Assembly: GCA_033439685.1 (NCBI GenBank)
Contig: JAUEDM010000010.1
Coordinates: 1-64,000, forward strand
Reading direction: 5' to 3'
DNA from: Apodospora peruviana
Taxonomy: Eukaryota; Ascomycota; Sordariomycetes; Sordariales; Lasiosphaeriaceae
Length of the DNA stretch: 64,000 nucleotides
The translations under genes were made by a program, and so were the position numbers. Of this stretch, positions 44,752 through 56,456 are shown in pieces (the stretch's first letter is position 1; every line of letters starts with the position of its first letter). The notes under the pieces were generated by a model. That model was not told where the DNA came from. It saw only the letters and a program-made list of their open reading frames with translations, and did not search any database.

Positions 44752-46591
44752 ATGCCAAACACAAAAGATAGTACACAAGATGATCCAACTATCATAGTCT
44801 CAGACCCAACCAGCGCGAGTACACCCAAAGCCATCGACAACATCACCACATCGACTAGCACCATGTCACCGCCCGAAAACCCGCAGCAGGCCGAGAATCT
44901 CGACGACTCCTCGCAGGTCTACATGACAGGAATAACCCTCCGCCTGCTCATCCTCTCCGTCACGTTAGCCGTCTTCCTCCTCCTGCTCGACATGTCCATC
45001 ATCGTCACGGCAATCCCGCAAATAACAACCGATTTCCACTCCCTCGTCGACATTGGCTGGTACGGATCCGCCTACAACTTCAGCAGCGCGGCATTTATTC
45101 CCCTAGCGGGCCGGGTCTACACTTCCTTCAAAGCAAAACCGACCTTCATCTGCTTTCTGGCTGTCTTTGCCCTCGGCTCTATGATCTGCGGCCTGGCCAA
45201 TTCATCAAACATGCTCATCGCCGGCCGGTCTCTCGCCGGCGTTGGGACGTCAGGCCTCCAGAACGGCGCCATCACCATGGTTTCTTACGCTGTACCCCTT
45301 CAGAAAAGGCCGCTCATTATCGGTGTCATCATGGGTATTGGTCAGCTGGGGATTTTGTTGGGTCCGCTTCTTGGTGGGGCGATTACCCAGTACTCTACCT
45401 GGCGGTGGTGTTTTTACATCAATTTGCCTGCGTTGGGGGTGTGTGTTGCGCTTCTTTCGTTTATTAGGGTTCCGGAAAAGGGACGGGGGCGATCGACCAG
45501 CGGCACAAGAGCAGAGTCTGTCATTAAGATGGTGTTGACCCAACTCGATATCCCTGGTTTCCTCATGTTCGCACCGGCAGCCATCATGTTCCTTCTCGGC
45601 CTCGCTTTCGGCGGCCACGAGCACCCGTGGAATTCGGCGACAGTCATTGGACTTCTGATTGGAGGTCCCGCGTTATTCATCGTCTTTCTGATCTGGGAGC
45701 GCTGCCAGGGCGACGAAAGGGCCATGTTTCCGCTCGACATGATCGCCATCCGAGAAGTCTGGACGAGCATGCTGGCGGGCATGTTTGTCATCGGCGCGAT
45801 CGTCATCATCTTCGCCTTCTACCTGCCCATCTACTTCCAGGCTGTCAAGGGGGTGTCACCTTTCATGAGCGGGCTTTATGTCTTGCCCAACATCATCTCG
45901 TCGGTAATTTGCGCCATGGTCAGCGGGGTGTTGGCGTCCAAGCTGGGGTACTACGTGCCCTGGGTTGTCGGCAGCGGCGCACTTTGTGCTGTTGCCGCCG
46001 GCCTGGTGTCGACGTTCGGGCCGGATACTCCTGTTGCCAAGTGGGTTGGGTATCAGATTCTTCTTGGGGCGAGGGGGGCGGCGTTCCAGATGGTAAATCC
46101 CAACTCCAATTACTTCTTTTGGACCTTGCTGATTAGAGTGGTAGCCTATGATCGCGATCCAATGCGTCCTCCCGCAGGATAAACTGCCCGTTGCGAACGC
46201 GCTGCTCATCTTCGCGCAGACCTTTGGCGGTGCCGTGTTCCTGACCGCCGCGCAGGTCGTCTTCAGTTCGAGTCTCACTACCCAACTCCAGGACACTGGT
46301 TTCTCGCCGGCGAGGGTGCAGCAGATCATTCTCGCGGGCGCCAACGGGATCCGACAGGTGGCTACCACCGAGCGCGATCTCGGTCTAGTGGTGCAGGCAT
46401 ATTCCGACTCGATCGACAAGGTGTTTTATGTCGGGTTGGCGGTGAGTATTGGGCTGTTTCTGTCTGGGTGGGGGATGGGCTGGCATGATTTGAGGCCAAA
46501 GAAGTCGGAAGGAGTGCTGCCTGAAAGCAGTTCCAGTGGGGATGAGAAGACTTCTTCTGGTCGTCAAGAACAAGCTGGAGGTCAGGTGTAG
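44752..46591 (+). CDS. MFS drug-efflux pump, 14-TM (DHA14/TOXA-GliA type)
   Basis: Two exons (44752-46092, 46145-46591) encode 595 residues. A hydrophilic Ser/Thr-rich N-tail of about 60 residues precedes the first membrane segment. The family motif LDMSIIVTAIPQIT is in TM1. GRSLAGVGTSGLQNG and the antiporter motif region GQLGILLGPLLGG follow, and about 14 membrane spans can be counted. The intron (52 nt) splits QM from PMIAIQ and keeps the frame. The family exports small hydrophobic molecules and toxins across the plasma membrane using the proton gradient. Together with the downstream GliT-like gene it resembles a self-protection pair, though no biosynthetic gene is nearby. Confidence 0.92.
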
Positions 46592-47296
46592 TCTGATGTG
46601 CTAGACATGGGATAGATATACTTGCTCTTTTGGAAGACGTACATATTGTAGAATATCTTGTCACAAGCAACGCGGATGTTGGAACTCGCTTTTCCTCGCT
46701 TGGCGTTGTGTTTGTTCAACTTGAACCTTCCCGGTTTCCATAACACAGCACGTCGCCCTAACCCGAAACGAAACGAGGATATTCCGACCAATGACGCCGA
46801 AGTTGTCCGAGACATTCTGTGGCATTCTGTTCCGTTGTTCATTTTCCGGCTCGACACGCGATTCGTCTGTCCTCCCACCACACCGCCAAAGCCTGCATCG
46901 CGTCGTGTAAGTCGGTCCCGAGTGTCGATCGCCCGCATCCGTCTGGACGATCGCGTCGGTCGGCCCGTTTGACTGGACAGAAGCGGGATCTGCCGCATAT
47001 GCATCTGTATAGACACGAATTTGGTATGGACAATTTGGAGATCTCCCTGCAATCGTCGCACAGCAGCCAGCCACTCTCAAGTACAGAGCGGGGCAACCGT
47101 CTTGGCTCTTTGAAGAGATCGTGTTAATTGCCTGAATCGAGGCAGACCCATGGGTTGGTTCAGCTTCCGGGACGAGGATATAAGTCGAGGGGTTGTCCAA
47201 CGCGCCAGTTTCTCCTCGCTTTGTCTTTACATGGTGTCTGTTGGATCTGTACTGGCATCAAACACTTGTTAACCGCTGGCATCGTCCGCCCTTAAA
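46592..47296. other. Intergenic, no gene seen
   Basis: About 700 bp between efflux pump and oxidoreductase. GC-rich with short overlapping frames on both strands, none with a recognisable domain. Confidence 0.55.
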
Positions 47297-48636
47297 ATGC
47301 GCGCCTTATTAAACATCGTGCTTACGGCACTGCTGTTCACAGCACCAGTCACCCACGCCGCCGCGGTGGTATCTCGCCAGACAACAACAACAACAACAAC
47401 AACAACAACATATGACTATGACACCGTCATCGTAGGCGGCGGTCCCGCCGGCCTCAGCGCCTTGAGCGGCCTCGCGCGTGTGCGTCGTCGGGTCCTCCTG
47501 ATCGACTCGGCAGAGTACCGCAACGCGGCGACAAGACACATGCACGATGTCTTGGGCTTCGACGGTTTGTCTCTCCTCCTCCCTCCCCTCCTGCTCCTCC
47601 CCCTCTAACACACCTCAAGGTGTAACACCAGCGTACTTCCGCTACGCCGCCCGCCAACAAATCTCTCACTACAACACCGTGGCCATGACAAACGGCACCG
47701 TAACAAAAATCATCCCAGGCGACGCCAACAACACCTACTTCTCGGTTTTGACTGCCGAAGGGAAAATCGTCACCACCAGAAAAGTCGTCTTGGCGACAGG
47801 GCTGCGCGATTTACTTCCATCCACTCCAGGTCTCCGAGAAAACTGGGGCCAGGGCATATTCTGGTGCCCGTGGTGCGACGGCCACGAGCACGCCGACCAG
47901 CCCCTCGGCCTATTAGGGTCGTTGGACAACGTCCCCGGCTCTGTGCGGGAAATGGTCACGCTCAACCCGAAGGGGGTGGTCGCCTTCGTTAACGGGACTG
48001 ACACACCAACTTACCGGAACATCACCGAGACAAAATTCCCCGGCTACCAGAAATATCTGAGCATTCACGGCGTGACGGTCGAGAACCGCACCGTTACTTC
48101 TATTGTGCGGCTGAGGAATGGCACCGATGGGACGGAGGACCCGAGTCTGCCGACTGTTGCTGAGCACGATTTGTTCAGAGTTGAGTTCTCGACAGGCGAG
48201 CCGATCGAGACCGCTGCGTTTTTAGCAAGTTTTCCTTCCGAGCAGACGAGTAATGTTGGACCCGAAGCCGGCGTGGCGCTGTACGGTGGACGCCTTGCCG
48301 CCGATCCTGCGAGCGGTCTGGCCACGAATGTGTACGGCATTTATGCGATTGGGGATGCTAACTCGGATAATGTTACGAACGTGCCGCATGCGCTGTTTAC
48401 TGGGAAGAGGACGGCTGTTTATCTTCATGGTATGTCTTTCACTACCAGATTGCTGAGAAGAGATTGTGTACTGACACTGACACAAAATAGTAAAAATTGC
48501 GCGAGAAGATGGAGACAAGGAGCTGGCTGCCACGATTGGAAAACGAGACATGGAGGTCGAGGCTCGATCGCTCTGGGAGACTGTCAATGGGCCGTCCGGC
48601 GATCTTCTTTATGCTGGGGAGTTTGACGCGTACTGA
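47297..48636 (+). CDS. Secreted thioredoxin-reductase-like FAD disulfide oxidoreductase (GliT-like)
   Basis: Three exons (47297-47564, 47620-48429, 48491-48636) encode 407 residues. A signal peptide (MRALLNIVLTALLFTAPVTHA) is followed by a run of ten Thr from a CAA-type microsatellite. The FAD motif is GGGPAGLSAL, the redox-active pair lies in FWCPWCDGHEH, and the closing FAD motif is GIYAIGDAN. Six or more N-glycosylation sequons support passage through the secretory pathway. Relatives include GliT, which oxidises the dithiol of gliotoxin to a disulfide, and low-molecular-weight TrxRs. The NADPH-site glycine motif is weak here (GLLGSLDN), so electron supply may differ. It sits 705 bp after the efflux pump in the same orientation. 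A disulfide-forming detoxification role is inferred. Confidence 0.88.
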
Positions 48637-48807
48637 TCTCACTATCCTTGCCTGATTGTTACGGGATGTTTTAGATTATACCAAAGGGAAAAAAATACAA
48701 ACGTGCCAAGTGGACGCTTTAATTTGAATATTACAAGTTTACCTTCCTACTTAGCATTCATTCTAGTCCCTACTTAATTGCTAACAAAATCTGCAAATAT
48801 ATAAAAC

Positions 48808-48808
<1 letters not shown>

Positions 48809-48844
<36 letters not shown>
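48809..48844 (+). repeat. (AC)18 microsatellite
   Basis: Eighteen AC dinucleotides without interruption, about 170 bp after the oxidoreductase stop codon. Confidence 0.95.
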
Positions 48845-48845
<1 letters not shown>

Positions 48846-50449
48846 ACCCTGAGGAGGTTACTTCGCACACATAGCTTGTGTTAATTAGTAGTCCCATGGA
48901 AACTGGCGGCGAGTGTTTTGAACCGCCGGGGATGCGTATGTGTCGTGCGGATTGGCCGCGTCCGTGTTCAATTTTAAGACGTTGGATGGGCGTAGTTGGA
49001 GGATGGATGCACTGATAAACCTCGTTTTAGACAAGAGATGATTCGAGTGGGCATGGAGTGGGCATGTATGGATCCTCATAAATGAGGAGTGAGGCTCTAT
49101 ACAAAGCCGGAATATGCCTCATTGCAGTCTGCCACCAGTGGATGCATACGTTAGAGCCTCGGCGTGCCTGTAGAGGAGCCACATTCGGTAACATAACTTG
49201 CCTTGCCAATTTTGGAACGTCATCCCCAATGTTCCCTTCCACACGTCGCCGGGTCTTGGTCTTATTCCTTCGCCTTCATGCGAATGGGTGGGTCGTTGAT
49301 CCACGGGAACTTGGCCTTGATCAACCGCAGCATCGGCTTTCCTCTTTCGTGTGTTGCTTTGTCGATGGACCGAAATTCTAGATAGGTAGGCACAGATAGA
49401 CTTGTTAGATCTTTCTATATATATGCCAAGCTAAGCACACGATGGGAAACTTGCCTGTTGGCTCCACAAGGGCGTACGCCGCCTTGGTTCCGGTCTCGGG
49501 TTGGGCATTTGTTGGAGGCAGCAGCCATATCTGGCAGGACTGCCGATCCATTCCAAGACGGCATCGCTGCTTCTGAAGCACGGGTGTTTGGTTGACGAGT
49601 TTTTTATCTTGGAGAAGAGATTCACTTCTCGGGCGTTGAAAATGAGCGAGACTAGGTGGCTGGTTGTTGGCGTTAGTACGGAAAATGGGTCATGCGCCTT
49701 CTGAAGGGTGGCGCTCATCAGGGGGGGAATTTACAACTGGCGGTAGGTAGGTTGGCTTCTTGTCCAAGGCAGAGCGCACGGCGAGGCAGTCTGCCGACAA
49801 CATTTTATCAGTACCAATAATGGTAGTGAGGGGAAAATGGATGGGCTCACGGCTAGGGTGGGTGAAGCTAACCTCAGCGCGGATCTCGGCGGTGGTAGTG
49901 ATAGGGGGTTGGGCAACTCGGCTGCGTGTGGATTTTGAGCCCTCGAGACTCGAGTCAATGCTCTGGCGTCGTTGAACAAGTCAGCCGCCGTGGCGGAGAC
50001 GGACGGTTGTCGGAAAATCAATTGTAGCGGCAGGTTATGGTAACTGAAGACGGCAACGCGGAGATTGAGGTTGTTACTCCTCCCCGGCCAGTTGGTGGAC
50101 GGTGAGGTTGCGTAACAGGCTGATGAACGCTGGACTGCACCTGTTTTGTTTAGCACCGGATCTGAGTGCCTGCTGCGGGATCAATTGTTGCCTCGGGCAT
50201 TATTACCGTAGAAAGCGATGTATTTTGCCATGTGTGCTGTGCTCCATATGATTCCTTTGGCTACACGCCCTCCGTTTTCTTTGCTGCTGATGAGGATCAT
50301 CTCGGCGTCCTCGGCGAAGCCCGTCAATGGCTCATCAGCTAGTAAGGGTGCGCGTTGCAACTTTCTAATGGGTTTCGCGGTTAGCCGGGCAACACGCGGA
50401 CTACTCCTAGGAAGATCTCACTAACCCTCTCCACAGAAGTTTGCTGTCG

Positions 50450-53170
50450 TTGTTCCGTGCAATAACTGTAAGGTGTTTCAATGTTGCAATATTCTCTGGA
50501 CATAATGTAATCCTCCTGGAAGGCCAGCACGTCTATTTTCGGTCGTGAGAACCATCAACGAGCGGTTTAGGCAAGTGGGTAAGGTGGGCAGGCAAGTCGC
50601 TGTTTTACCTTGGATTTGGGCAAATGTCAAGGAAAGGACTAGGTCTTGAGAACACTGTATCAGAGGAGTTGAGGTGCCCCTGGGCACTTTAAATAAGACG
50701 CGGGATGGGCGGAGAATGTCCCTCTTCATTGCTATCGACGAGCCTGTAGTGTGTGTCAGCCTCCGGTTCCCGCCCACAAAGCTGGAGTTCGTTAAAGCTG
50801 ATGAGAGAACCAGGAGTCTGTCTGTCTCACCTACACCGAGCGTGATATTAAAGCCAGAGGCATAGCTGATGACCTGCAGAGAAAACGCCGCGTCTCCACG
50901 GCTTGTATGCTTTGATCGTATAAATCGAAGCATAAAGGGGCCGACGGCGCGGGAGTTGGTGGTGTCGGTCGGCCGGGGTTGCTTGGCTTGGTTTGCTGCT
51001 TCCACCTCCCTACGCACCGTCTTCGTCCGTTGAGCTTCTTCCGCTCCACCTCGAGCCCAGACAGCCATGCCCACAATCCCTGCCACTCTTCTACCCAGTA
51101 GTCCTCCTCGATATCTTCTTCTATGATTGCGGGCTCTGGTGCGCGTAGGACCTTGTGGAACTCGGCGCCAACAGGTGAGCTGTCGAATGGGGAGCGAATG
51201 AATCTAAAAGATTGCGAGGTTGAGTTCCAAGATACTGATGTGGCGGAAATTTGAGTGAGTACCTACCTGGTATGTTTCGTGGCGTTGACCTGGACTATTT
51301 CCCAGCTGGAGCAGACGTCCAAGGCCTCCGCCTCCTGTATTCTGATCGCGGTTGATGTGATGAGGTCGCGAAGCACCTCCGCTTCTGCTCTCCAGTTGTG
51401 GTCTCATCTCCAGTTTGACTTTCAGGGAACATCCAGGCATATTTCAAACTTGTCTTGTTTGCTAGTGGCATCTATGAGGACGTATTTGTACGAATGCGCT
51501 GTCCTCTGAGCGGTAGAGTCCCCGTCATAACCGAGCTGAGATCGGTGACCTTGACCGTGTTGGTATTGAGAAGAACCTCGGCCTGGGTTGCCTAGCGAAC
51601 TACCATGTGGGAACGAGCGCACGCGTTGTCTTTAGCGGCTGCGAGAATGCATACCGTGGAGCCCGTTCAGCTGCGAAGAGTGCTTGGGCTGGCGGCATCC
51701 ACAGGCGAGGACGACGGGATCGTCTGACATATGCTCAAACGCTCTCGGTAGTACCACGCACGAGTTCATACAAAGGGGGTCCCATAGTCCAGGCTTACTG
51801 GATTGAACGTAGCTTTTAAGAAGACTTTTTCTTCATGTTAGCCGCAAGGAGGATGACTGATAATATTGCCCGGTGCTTATCAAGACTCACTTGGGTGATT
51901 CGAGTATTCTAGCTGCCCTTAGTCCGATGGTTGACAGACTCACCACGTTGGTCGTGGCCTGGTCAAACTTCCAAAGGTTGTCGAGCTGCTGGCAGACATT
52001 AGTGACAACATCCTTGATGGTAAAGTGTTGTATATCTTGCTGAGCGAGCTCTGTCTGGTGAGCGAGGCCTTTGACCAAGTTTTGGTACTGGACCCCCTAC
52101 TCGTGCGCGGCATCGTCGTCCTCTTCGGTTGGTGTCAGGGGGTCCTCTTCGGTTGGTTTCAGGGGGTGTTGATCGATTGTGAGAATTATCCAGAAGGCCT
52201 TGAGCAGCATTGTATATGTCTTGGCTACCGCCAACGGCTTCTTACTGTTTCCCATCGAATAAATGATCTGCTGCGAAAGCTGTTATTGCATTATTTCCTC
52301 ACACCGTTGGTTGGCTCTGCCCATGCCGCGAGATTGGCTTACCGATGACAGGTACCACGAACCAGCACTTAGCCACCTTGGATACTGTAGGTGGCCCACT
52401 GATGACCTCCCGAGACCTCGGTCAGGTGGCATATGAGCGTATAGATTTTGTGCGACGCCGTGTTCTCGCGGTACTGGGAAGAGCCCAAAACTTTATTGTC
52501 CCAGGGGTACTCGGCCATCGCGACAGATGCCAGTTTGACCAGGAAGCACGAAATTGATGTCAAGGTGTCGCGGGACTCGAACAGCCTGGTGAGTTGGAGC
52601 CCACGCGCCTCGGGCTGCTGTTGTTGCTGCTGATGCCGACCCTGTGGGAAGATGTGCATGGCTGGAGAGTCGACAAGTTGAGCAGCTGCTAAGGGTGTCG
52701 TGGGAGCATCAGCGTCACCGTCGGAGCCTTGGTGGAGCTGCTCGAAAACGTTGAAGACATTGCGGTCCTGAGTGACAAGGAATGCGAAAAGGATTTCCAA
52801 GAGTCGCCGCACGTACTCTTGGTTGTTGCCGATATCGTCAAGCTTGCGCCTAGTATTGATGCCTAAGATACGGTTTCAAGGAAAAAAAGGTCAAGACAGA
52901 CTTACTGTTGGAGTATTCGATGAAATCTCGTCTGCTTGGCTCACTTGTTTCTCAAGAAGGCTGACCAGCTTTTCCGCTTTCTGCTTCGCATCGAAGTCTC
53001 AGTGGACGTCGGCGAGAAGGGTCTTGGCCTTGGTTTACCAACCCGGTACTTGGTGCGGCAGTTTGCGCTTCCAACGGTCGATGAAGCGGGATACCCACAA
53101 CGCAGCAGCACGGCACCGCAAGCACTATCGGATAAACGGCTGGCTCGTGAGGGTTGCGTCACCGGTGCCA
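50450..53170 (-). pseudogene. Scattered coding remnants of an unrecognised gene
   Basis: Several minus-strand patches read like protein. A helical stretch at ~53000-52925 includes KQKAEKLVSLLEKQVSQADE. The best block is 52857-52369 and includes RRLLEILFAFLVTQDRNVFN plus a Gln run; it follows a plausible intron. Others are ~52080-51935 with TIKDVVTNVCQQLDNLWKFD, and ~51200-50860 with an acidic EEDIEEDYW motif. The frame breaks between them: TAG at 52097-52099 lies inside one block, and near 51440-51420 the frame shifts. Many introns could rescue part of this, so an intact multi-exon gene is not excluded. Family unknown. Confidence 0.35.
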
Positions 53171-53293
53171 CACACACCCCGTAAGGCGGCAATGTAGGGG
53201 AGATTCGGCGACCGGAGCTGCCAGTCGTCACCGTCAGGTGCGATTAGGTCAAGACGTCCCCTTCCAACTTCACATCGTCTTCCAAGACGTTGC

Positions 53294-53341
53294 AGTCTCT
53301 GCATGCTAGAGTCTCTGCACGCTAGAGTCTCTGCACGCTAG
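53294..53341 (+). repeat. Three tandem copies of a 16-bp unit
   Basis: AGTCTCTGCACGCTAG three times in a row; the first copy has one T for C difference. Confidence 0.85.
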
Positions 53342-54210
53342 TAGGAAAGGCGGCAATAAGGAGGGTGTTAAGGAGATGGATAGCATCGCTGTGTGCCAAG
53401 CGTTTTGGCACCGCGTTGATGTCCAGGAAACGGTTTACTTTAGTGATTGCGAGTGAGAGACTTGTGGTTAGGTAACTTAGTCATCAAGAACAATTGATCT
53501 CGCTGAGATTTGCAAGGGAATTCGCACGATTCACACGCAGTCAGCGAAATCACATAACTTGCGAAACCGACATTAATGCGCAACCTACAGTCGCTGTTTA
53601 ATAAGTATTCGCACACGCAGGCAGGTCGAAAACTTCCAGCCCGAGCAAAAATATCCCCATACCGGATGATGCAGAGTCCCAGTTTGGTGGCTGCCAAGAT
53701 GGGCTTAAATCCAGTAGTGCTCAAGTCCTGTGCCATAAAGGTGACCGACACGTTCAAGGAACTTTCAGGAAACGGACGGTTGGCGGAGACAAGTCGTCCC
53801 GACAGACGGCCAATGTACGTGGGTGGCATACGATCCACCCACAAGGAATTCGGGGGGAAAGTGCGCCACCTGGGCGGCGGCAAAGACAACGACCGCTCAC
53901 CATACTGCCGTGGCGAGCCAAATGTGAGTAGGACCTTGCAACATCCACGCCACTTCGATGAGAAGGGAGGCTAATAATCCTGCCAGACGGACCAGCACCA
54001 GTTTTCGAAGCTTGTGGTAGACAGAGTCTCTATTGTATGAAGATATGAAAACATCATGGGAGACTGCCCATTACACTAAACAACCGAAAAGAAAAGCGTG
54101 GGTTAACTCGATAAACTTGCAGTTTCTTATGACTTCACCCCGCATAGCAGATCAAAACAATGTCTTCCATATACAGGTTACATGGTGAGAAAAGAAGAGA
54201 ACCAAAAGAA

Positions 54211-54297
54211 TGGGCGACCCCGGAATCGAACCGGGGTTTGTTCGGATAATGGCATGAAGACCACAACGAACCGTCCTGACCACTAGACTAGTCACCC
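54211..54297 (-). tRNA. tRNA-His (anticodon GUG) with 15-nt intron
   Basis: Minus-strand fold: acceptor GGGTGAC/GTCGCCC, A box in TAGTCTAGTGG, anticodon stem GTTCG/CGAAC enclosing 22 nt, T-loop GGTTCGATTCC. With the intron after position 37 the loop is TTGTGG plus C, anticodon GTG, and the intron is 15 nt. Mature length is 72 nt before G-1 and CCA addition. Confidence 0.9.
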
Positions 54298-54874
54298 TTG
54301 TGAATGCGTTGATCCGATGATATTCCGGAATCGAGAACTGTGCGTGTTATTGGTGGTTTAGCGTGAGAGATCCACTTGTGATACGGGGCTTTATGTATCC
54401 CCCGAGTTTATTCACAGGGATCACAGTCTTGGAAATATGTATTCAAGGGGACTGAAAGAGCTGCAAAAAGGGGAGGATAGGGAGTGACATGGTTATCGTT
54501 AATATGTTCGTGGACGGAGGTTGTAATTAGTATCTAGTTAAACTGGTGAACTACCTATATCGGTACCTAGTCACGTTGTAGCGTGTGGGCTTACCAAGTA
54601 ACCTTGCAGGGGGATTATGAGAGCTGTAATAAGGGGTAAAATAAACATTCTTCATAAGTAGGGTGAGGTAGCCAGCTACCTTTTTACTTTTTCTGTTAGG
54701 AAGTCTTATTGCTTCGAATACTCTATTAGTAGAGAGGTTAATTGCCATGTCCCTGGGTTTGAAGCCAGTCAGGCGAGAGGATGAGAGTGGCTACGGACGT
54801 CGAGAAGAGTGGCTATGAGCTGCGTAGAACTGATTTGAGAACTGAGCGGACGCCTAAAGCACTCTCGATATTGT
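54298..54874. other. Intergenic, no gene seen
   Basis: About 580 bp between tRNA-His and the Gln-rich gene, AT-leaning. Nothing recognised. Confidence 0.6.
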
Positions 54875-55573
54875 TTACCATCTTTGTCGGACGAACTGCA
54901 GGCCGTTCCGCCCGTTCGGGGACTTGGCTTTACTAGGTTTCGGAGACTTGGCTTGACTAGAGGCTATTGGTAGAGGATCCTCCATGTTGCAAGTGATGTC
55001 AGGGTTGTAAGTGTTAGGCTGGAAGTATTGTTGTTGAGGCTGGGAGTATTGTTGTTGTTGACAGTCTGGTTGGAAGTATTGCTGTTGTTTAGGCTGGAAG
55101 TATTGTTGTTGCTGGCAGTATTGTTGTTGCTGGCAGTATTGTTGTTGAGGCTGGAAGTAGTATTGTTGTTGTTGACAGTCTGGCTGCCAGCCATTCTCAA
55201 CAGCAGCAGCCGCTTGCGTGCACATCATCAATACCCTCATCTGTTCTTCATTCAAATGAGAGAAGAGATTGATACCAGTGACCTCGGCCAAGTAACTGAT
55301 ATATTTGATCCTCCAAGACACGGCCTGCACGTCTTGATACCCTGTCGGGTCTTTGGCCAGATGGTAATTGTCAGGAATCAGAAACATTCCCCACTCTTGA
55401 CTCACGTTTGCGAGGTAGTTGTCCATTTGGATGTCGCCCTCCTCGTCGACGTAGGGCTGTGGGGCGTCGGCCATGTCAACATCCATCTCTCTCAGGCTCC
55501 GCCCCATGGCAACCTGACACTCTCGCCAAAAGGCCTCGAGGAGGGGGTTGCGGTACATGTAGCTGTTGGACAT
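54875..55573 (-). CDS. Gln/Tyr-rich repeat protein, prion-like composition, 232 aa
   Basis: A single exon. The N-terminal ~120 residues are a folded-looking, acidic region (helical, with Met/Leu pairs). Residues about 130-190 are a low-complexity array of about eight units built on QQQYxQPQ or CQQQQY. The C-terminal tail is basic with two SPKPSKAKSP-like repeats. There is no signal peptide or membrane segment. Repetitive Gln/Tyr-rich tracts are typical of prion-like or phase-separating regions, which is a compositional statement, not a demonstrated function. The array is trinucleotide-rich at DNA level and may vary in length between strains. A TAA at 54877-54875 ends it. I do not recognise the family. 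Confidence 0.65.
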   Translation of the reverse strand: MSNSYMYRNPLLEAFWRECQVAMGRSLREMDVDMADAPQPYVDEEGDIQMDNYLANVSQEWGMFLIPDNYHLAKDPTGYQDVQAVSWRIKYISYLAEVTGINLFSHLNEEQMRVLMMCTQAAAAVENGWQPDCQQQQYYFQPQQQYCQQQQYCQQQQYFQPKQQQYFQPDCQQQQYSQPQQQYFQPNTYNPDITCNMEDPLPIASSQAKSPKPSKAKSPNGRNGLQFVRQRW

Positions 55574-55608
55574 GTTGTCGTTAGTGTTAATGGGGTGCGT
55601 TTGACATA

Positions 55609-55712
55609 CCTGTTGTTACTGTTGATGGGATGTTATGTGGAGGAACCTGTTGTTACTGTTGATGGGATATTATGTGGAGGAACCTGTTGTTACTGTTGAT
55701 TGGATATGTGGA
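55609..55712 (+). repeat. 37-bp minisatellite, ~2.8 copies
   Basis: Copies start at 55609, 55646 and 55683 with the opening CCTGTTGTTACTGTTGAT. The third is truncated with small changes. It lies within 40-140 bp upstream of the Gln-rich gene start. Confidence 0.85.
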
Positions 55713-56423
55713 AGAACGATGAGGAACTTTGTCTAGATGAGTTAGTAATACTTACCGGCAACGATTGGCTGTCTACGAGGCCTCAACTGGGCGAGAAGGT
55801 GCGGGACATTCGAGCATATATATATGTGCATAACAAAGCGAGAGTATTGAAAGACATGGGCTGTTTGTTCGGGACGAAACAATGAACCTGATACATTGTC
55901 CAACGATGTTTTCAGGTGAAAGGCAAAGGTATGAGAGCTTAATCTGGCGACGCCCAGACAAAGAACCAATTCGAACAACCGGGGCCCGGCATCAAAGAAC
56001 ACGGCGAGTCCAGGCATTAAACCAATTTCACTGTCAGAAAACCCGGCAGTTCTTTGTTCCCCGGACCTCAGATATCTCGTTTCCACAACCGAAACCCACC
56101 CCGAATAACGGTCCTCTAATTACCGTGGAACAATGCAGTTGTTAAATTTTCCTTCATAATTGCTTTCAAGTCTCCAGGATGTACTGAAGGGCTCGATCAA
56201 ACCGGCACCCAGTTCATATGGCCTCAAGGATCCGGTAGTCGGAGCAATGCACAGTCCAGACACTGTCAAACTCGAGTTATCTGAAACCAAGGCGCAAAGC
56301 TGAACCTGCGGCTGTCCAAGCGCACGAATAAGCTGCATGTCTTGTACCACGGACGTGGCGACACCTCGGGAACTCTATCCAACGGTATCGCACCGAAGAT
56401 ATTGCTGTCATATTTCGGATGTA

Positions 56424-56456
56424 GTGACAGCCCAAACACATGTGTTTGGCTGTCAC
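56424..56456. repeat. Near-perfect palindrome, possible cruciform
   Basis: GTGACAGCCCAAACACATG meets its own complement with a single bulged C and no loop. Weaker complementarity seems to extend outward on both sides to about 56370 and 56510, as in a hairpin-type MITE. Confidence 0.7.

Larger units (their letters stand above)
48637..54210. other. 5.6-kb region without a confident gene model
   Basis: Many short frames on both strands and no intact long one. Coding-like patches concentrate on the minus strand between about 50450 and 53170 (separate entry). A 16-bp tandem repeat lies at 53294-53341. A frame pair near 53450-53970 overlaps on opposite strands, and I cannot decide between them. 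Confidence 0.5.

Noticed and set aside
44752..48636. Complete gliotoxin-type biosynthetic cluster
   Set aside because: Only a pump and a TrxR-like enzyme are present. No NRPS, glutathione transferase or dipeptidase gene was seen nearby.
53440..53974. Opposing ~150-codon minus and ~133-codon plus frames
   Set aside because: They overlap on opposite strands with no recognisable domain in either, so I could not choose and list neither.
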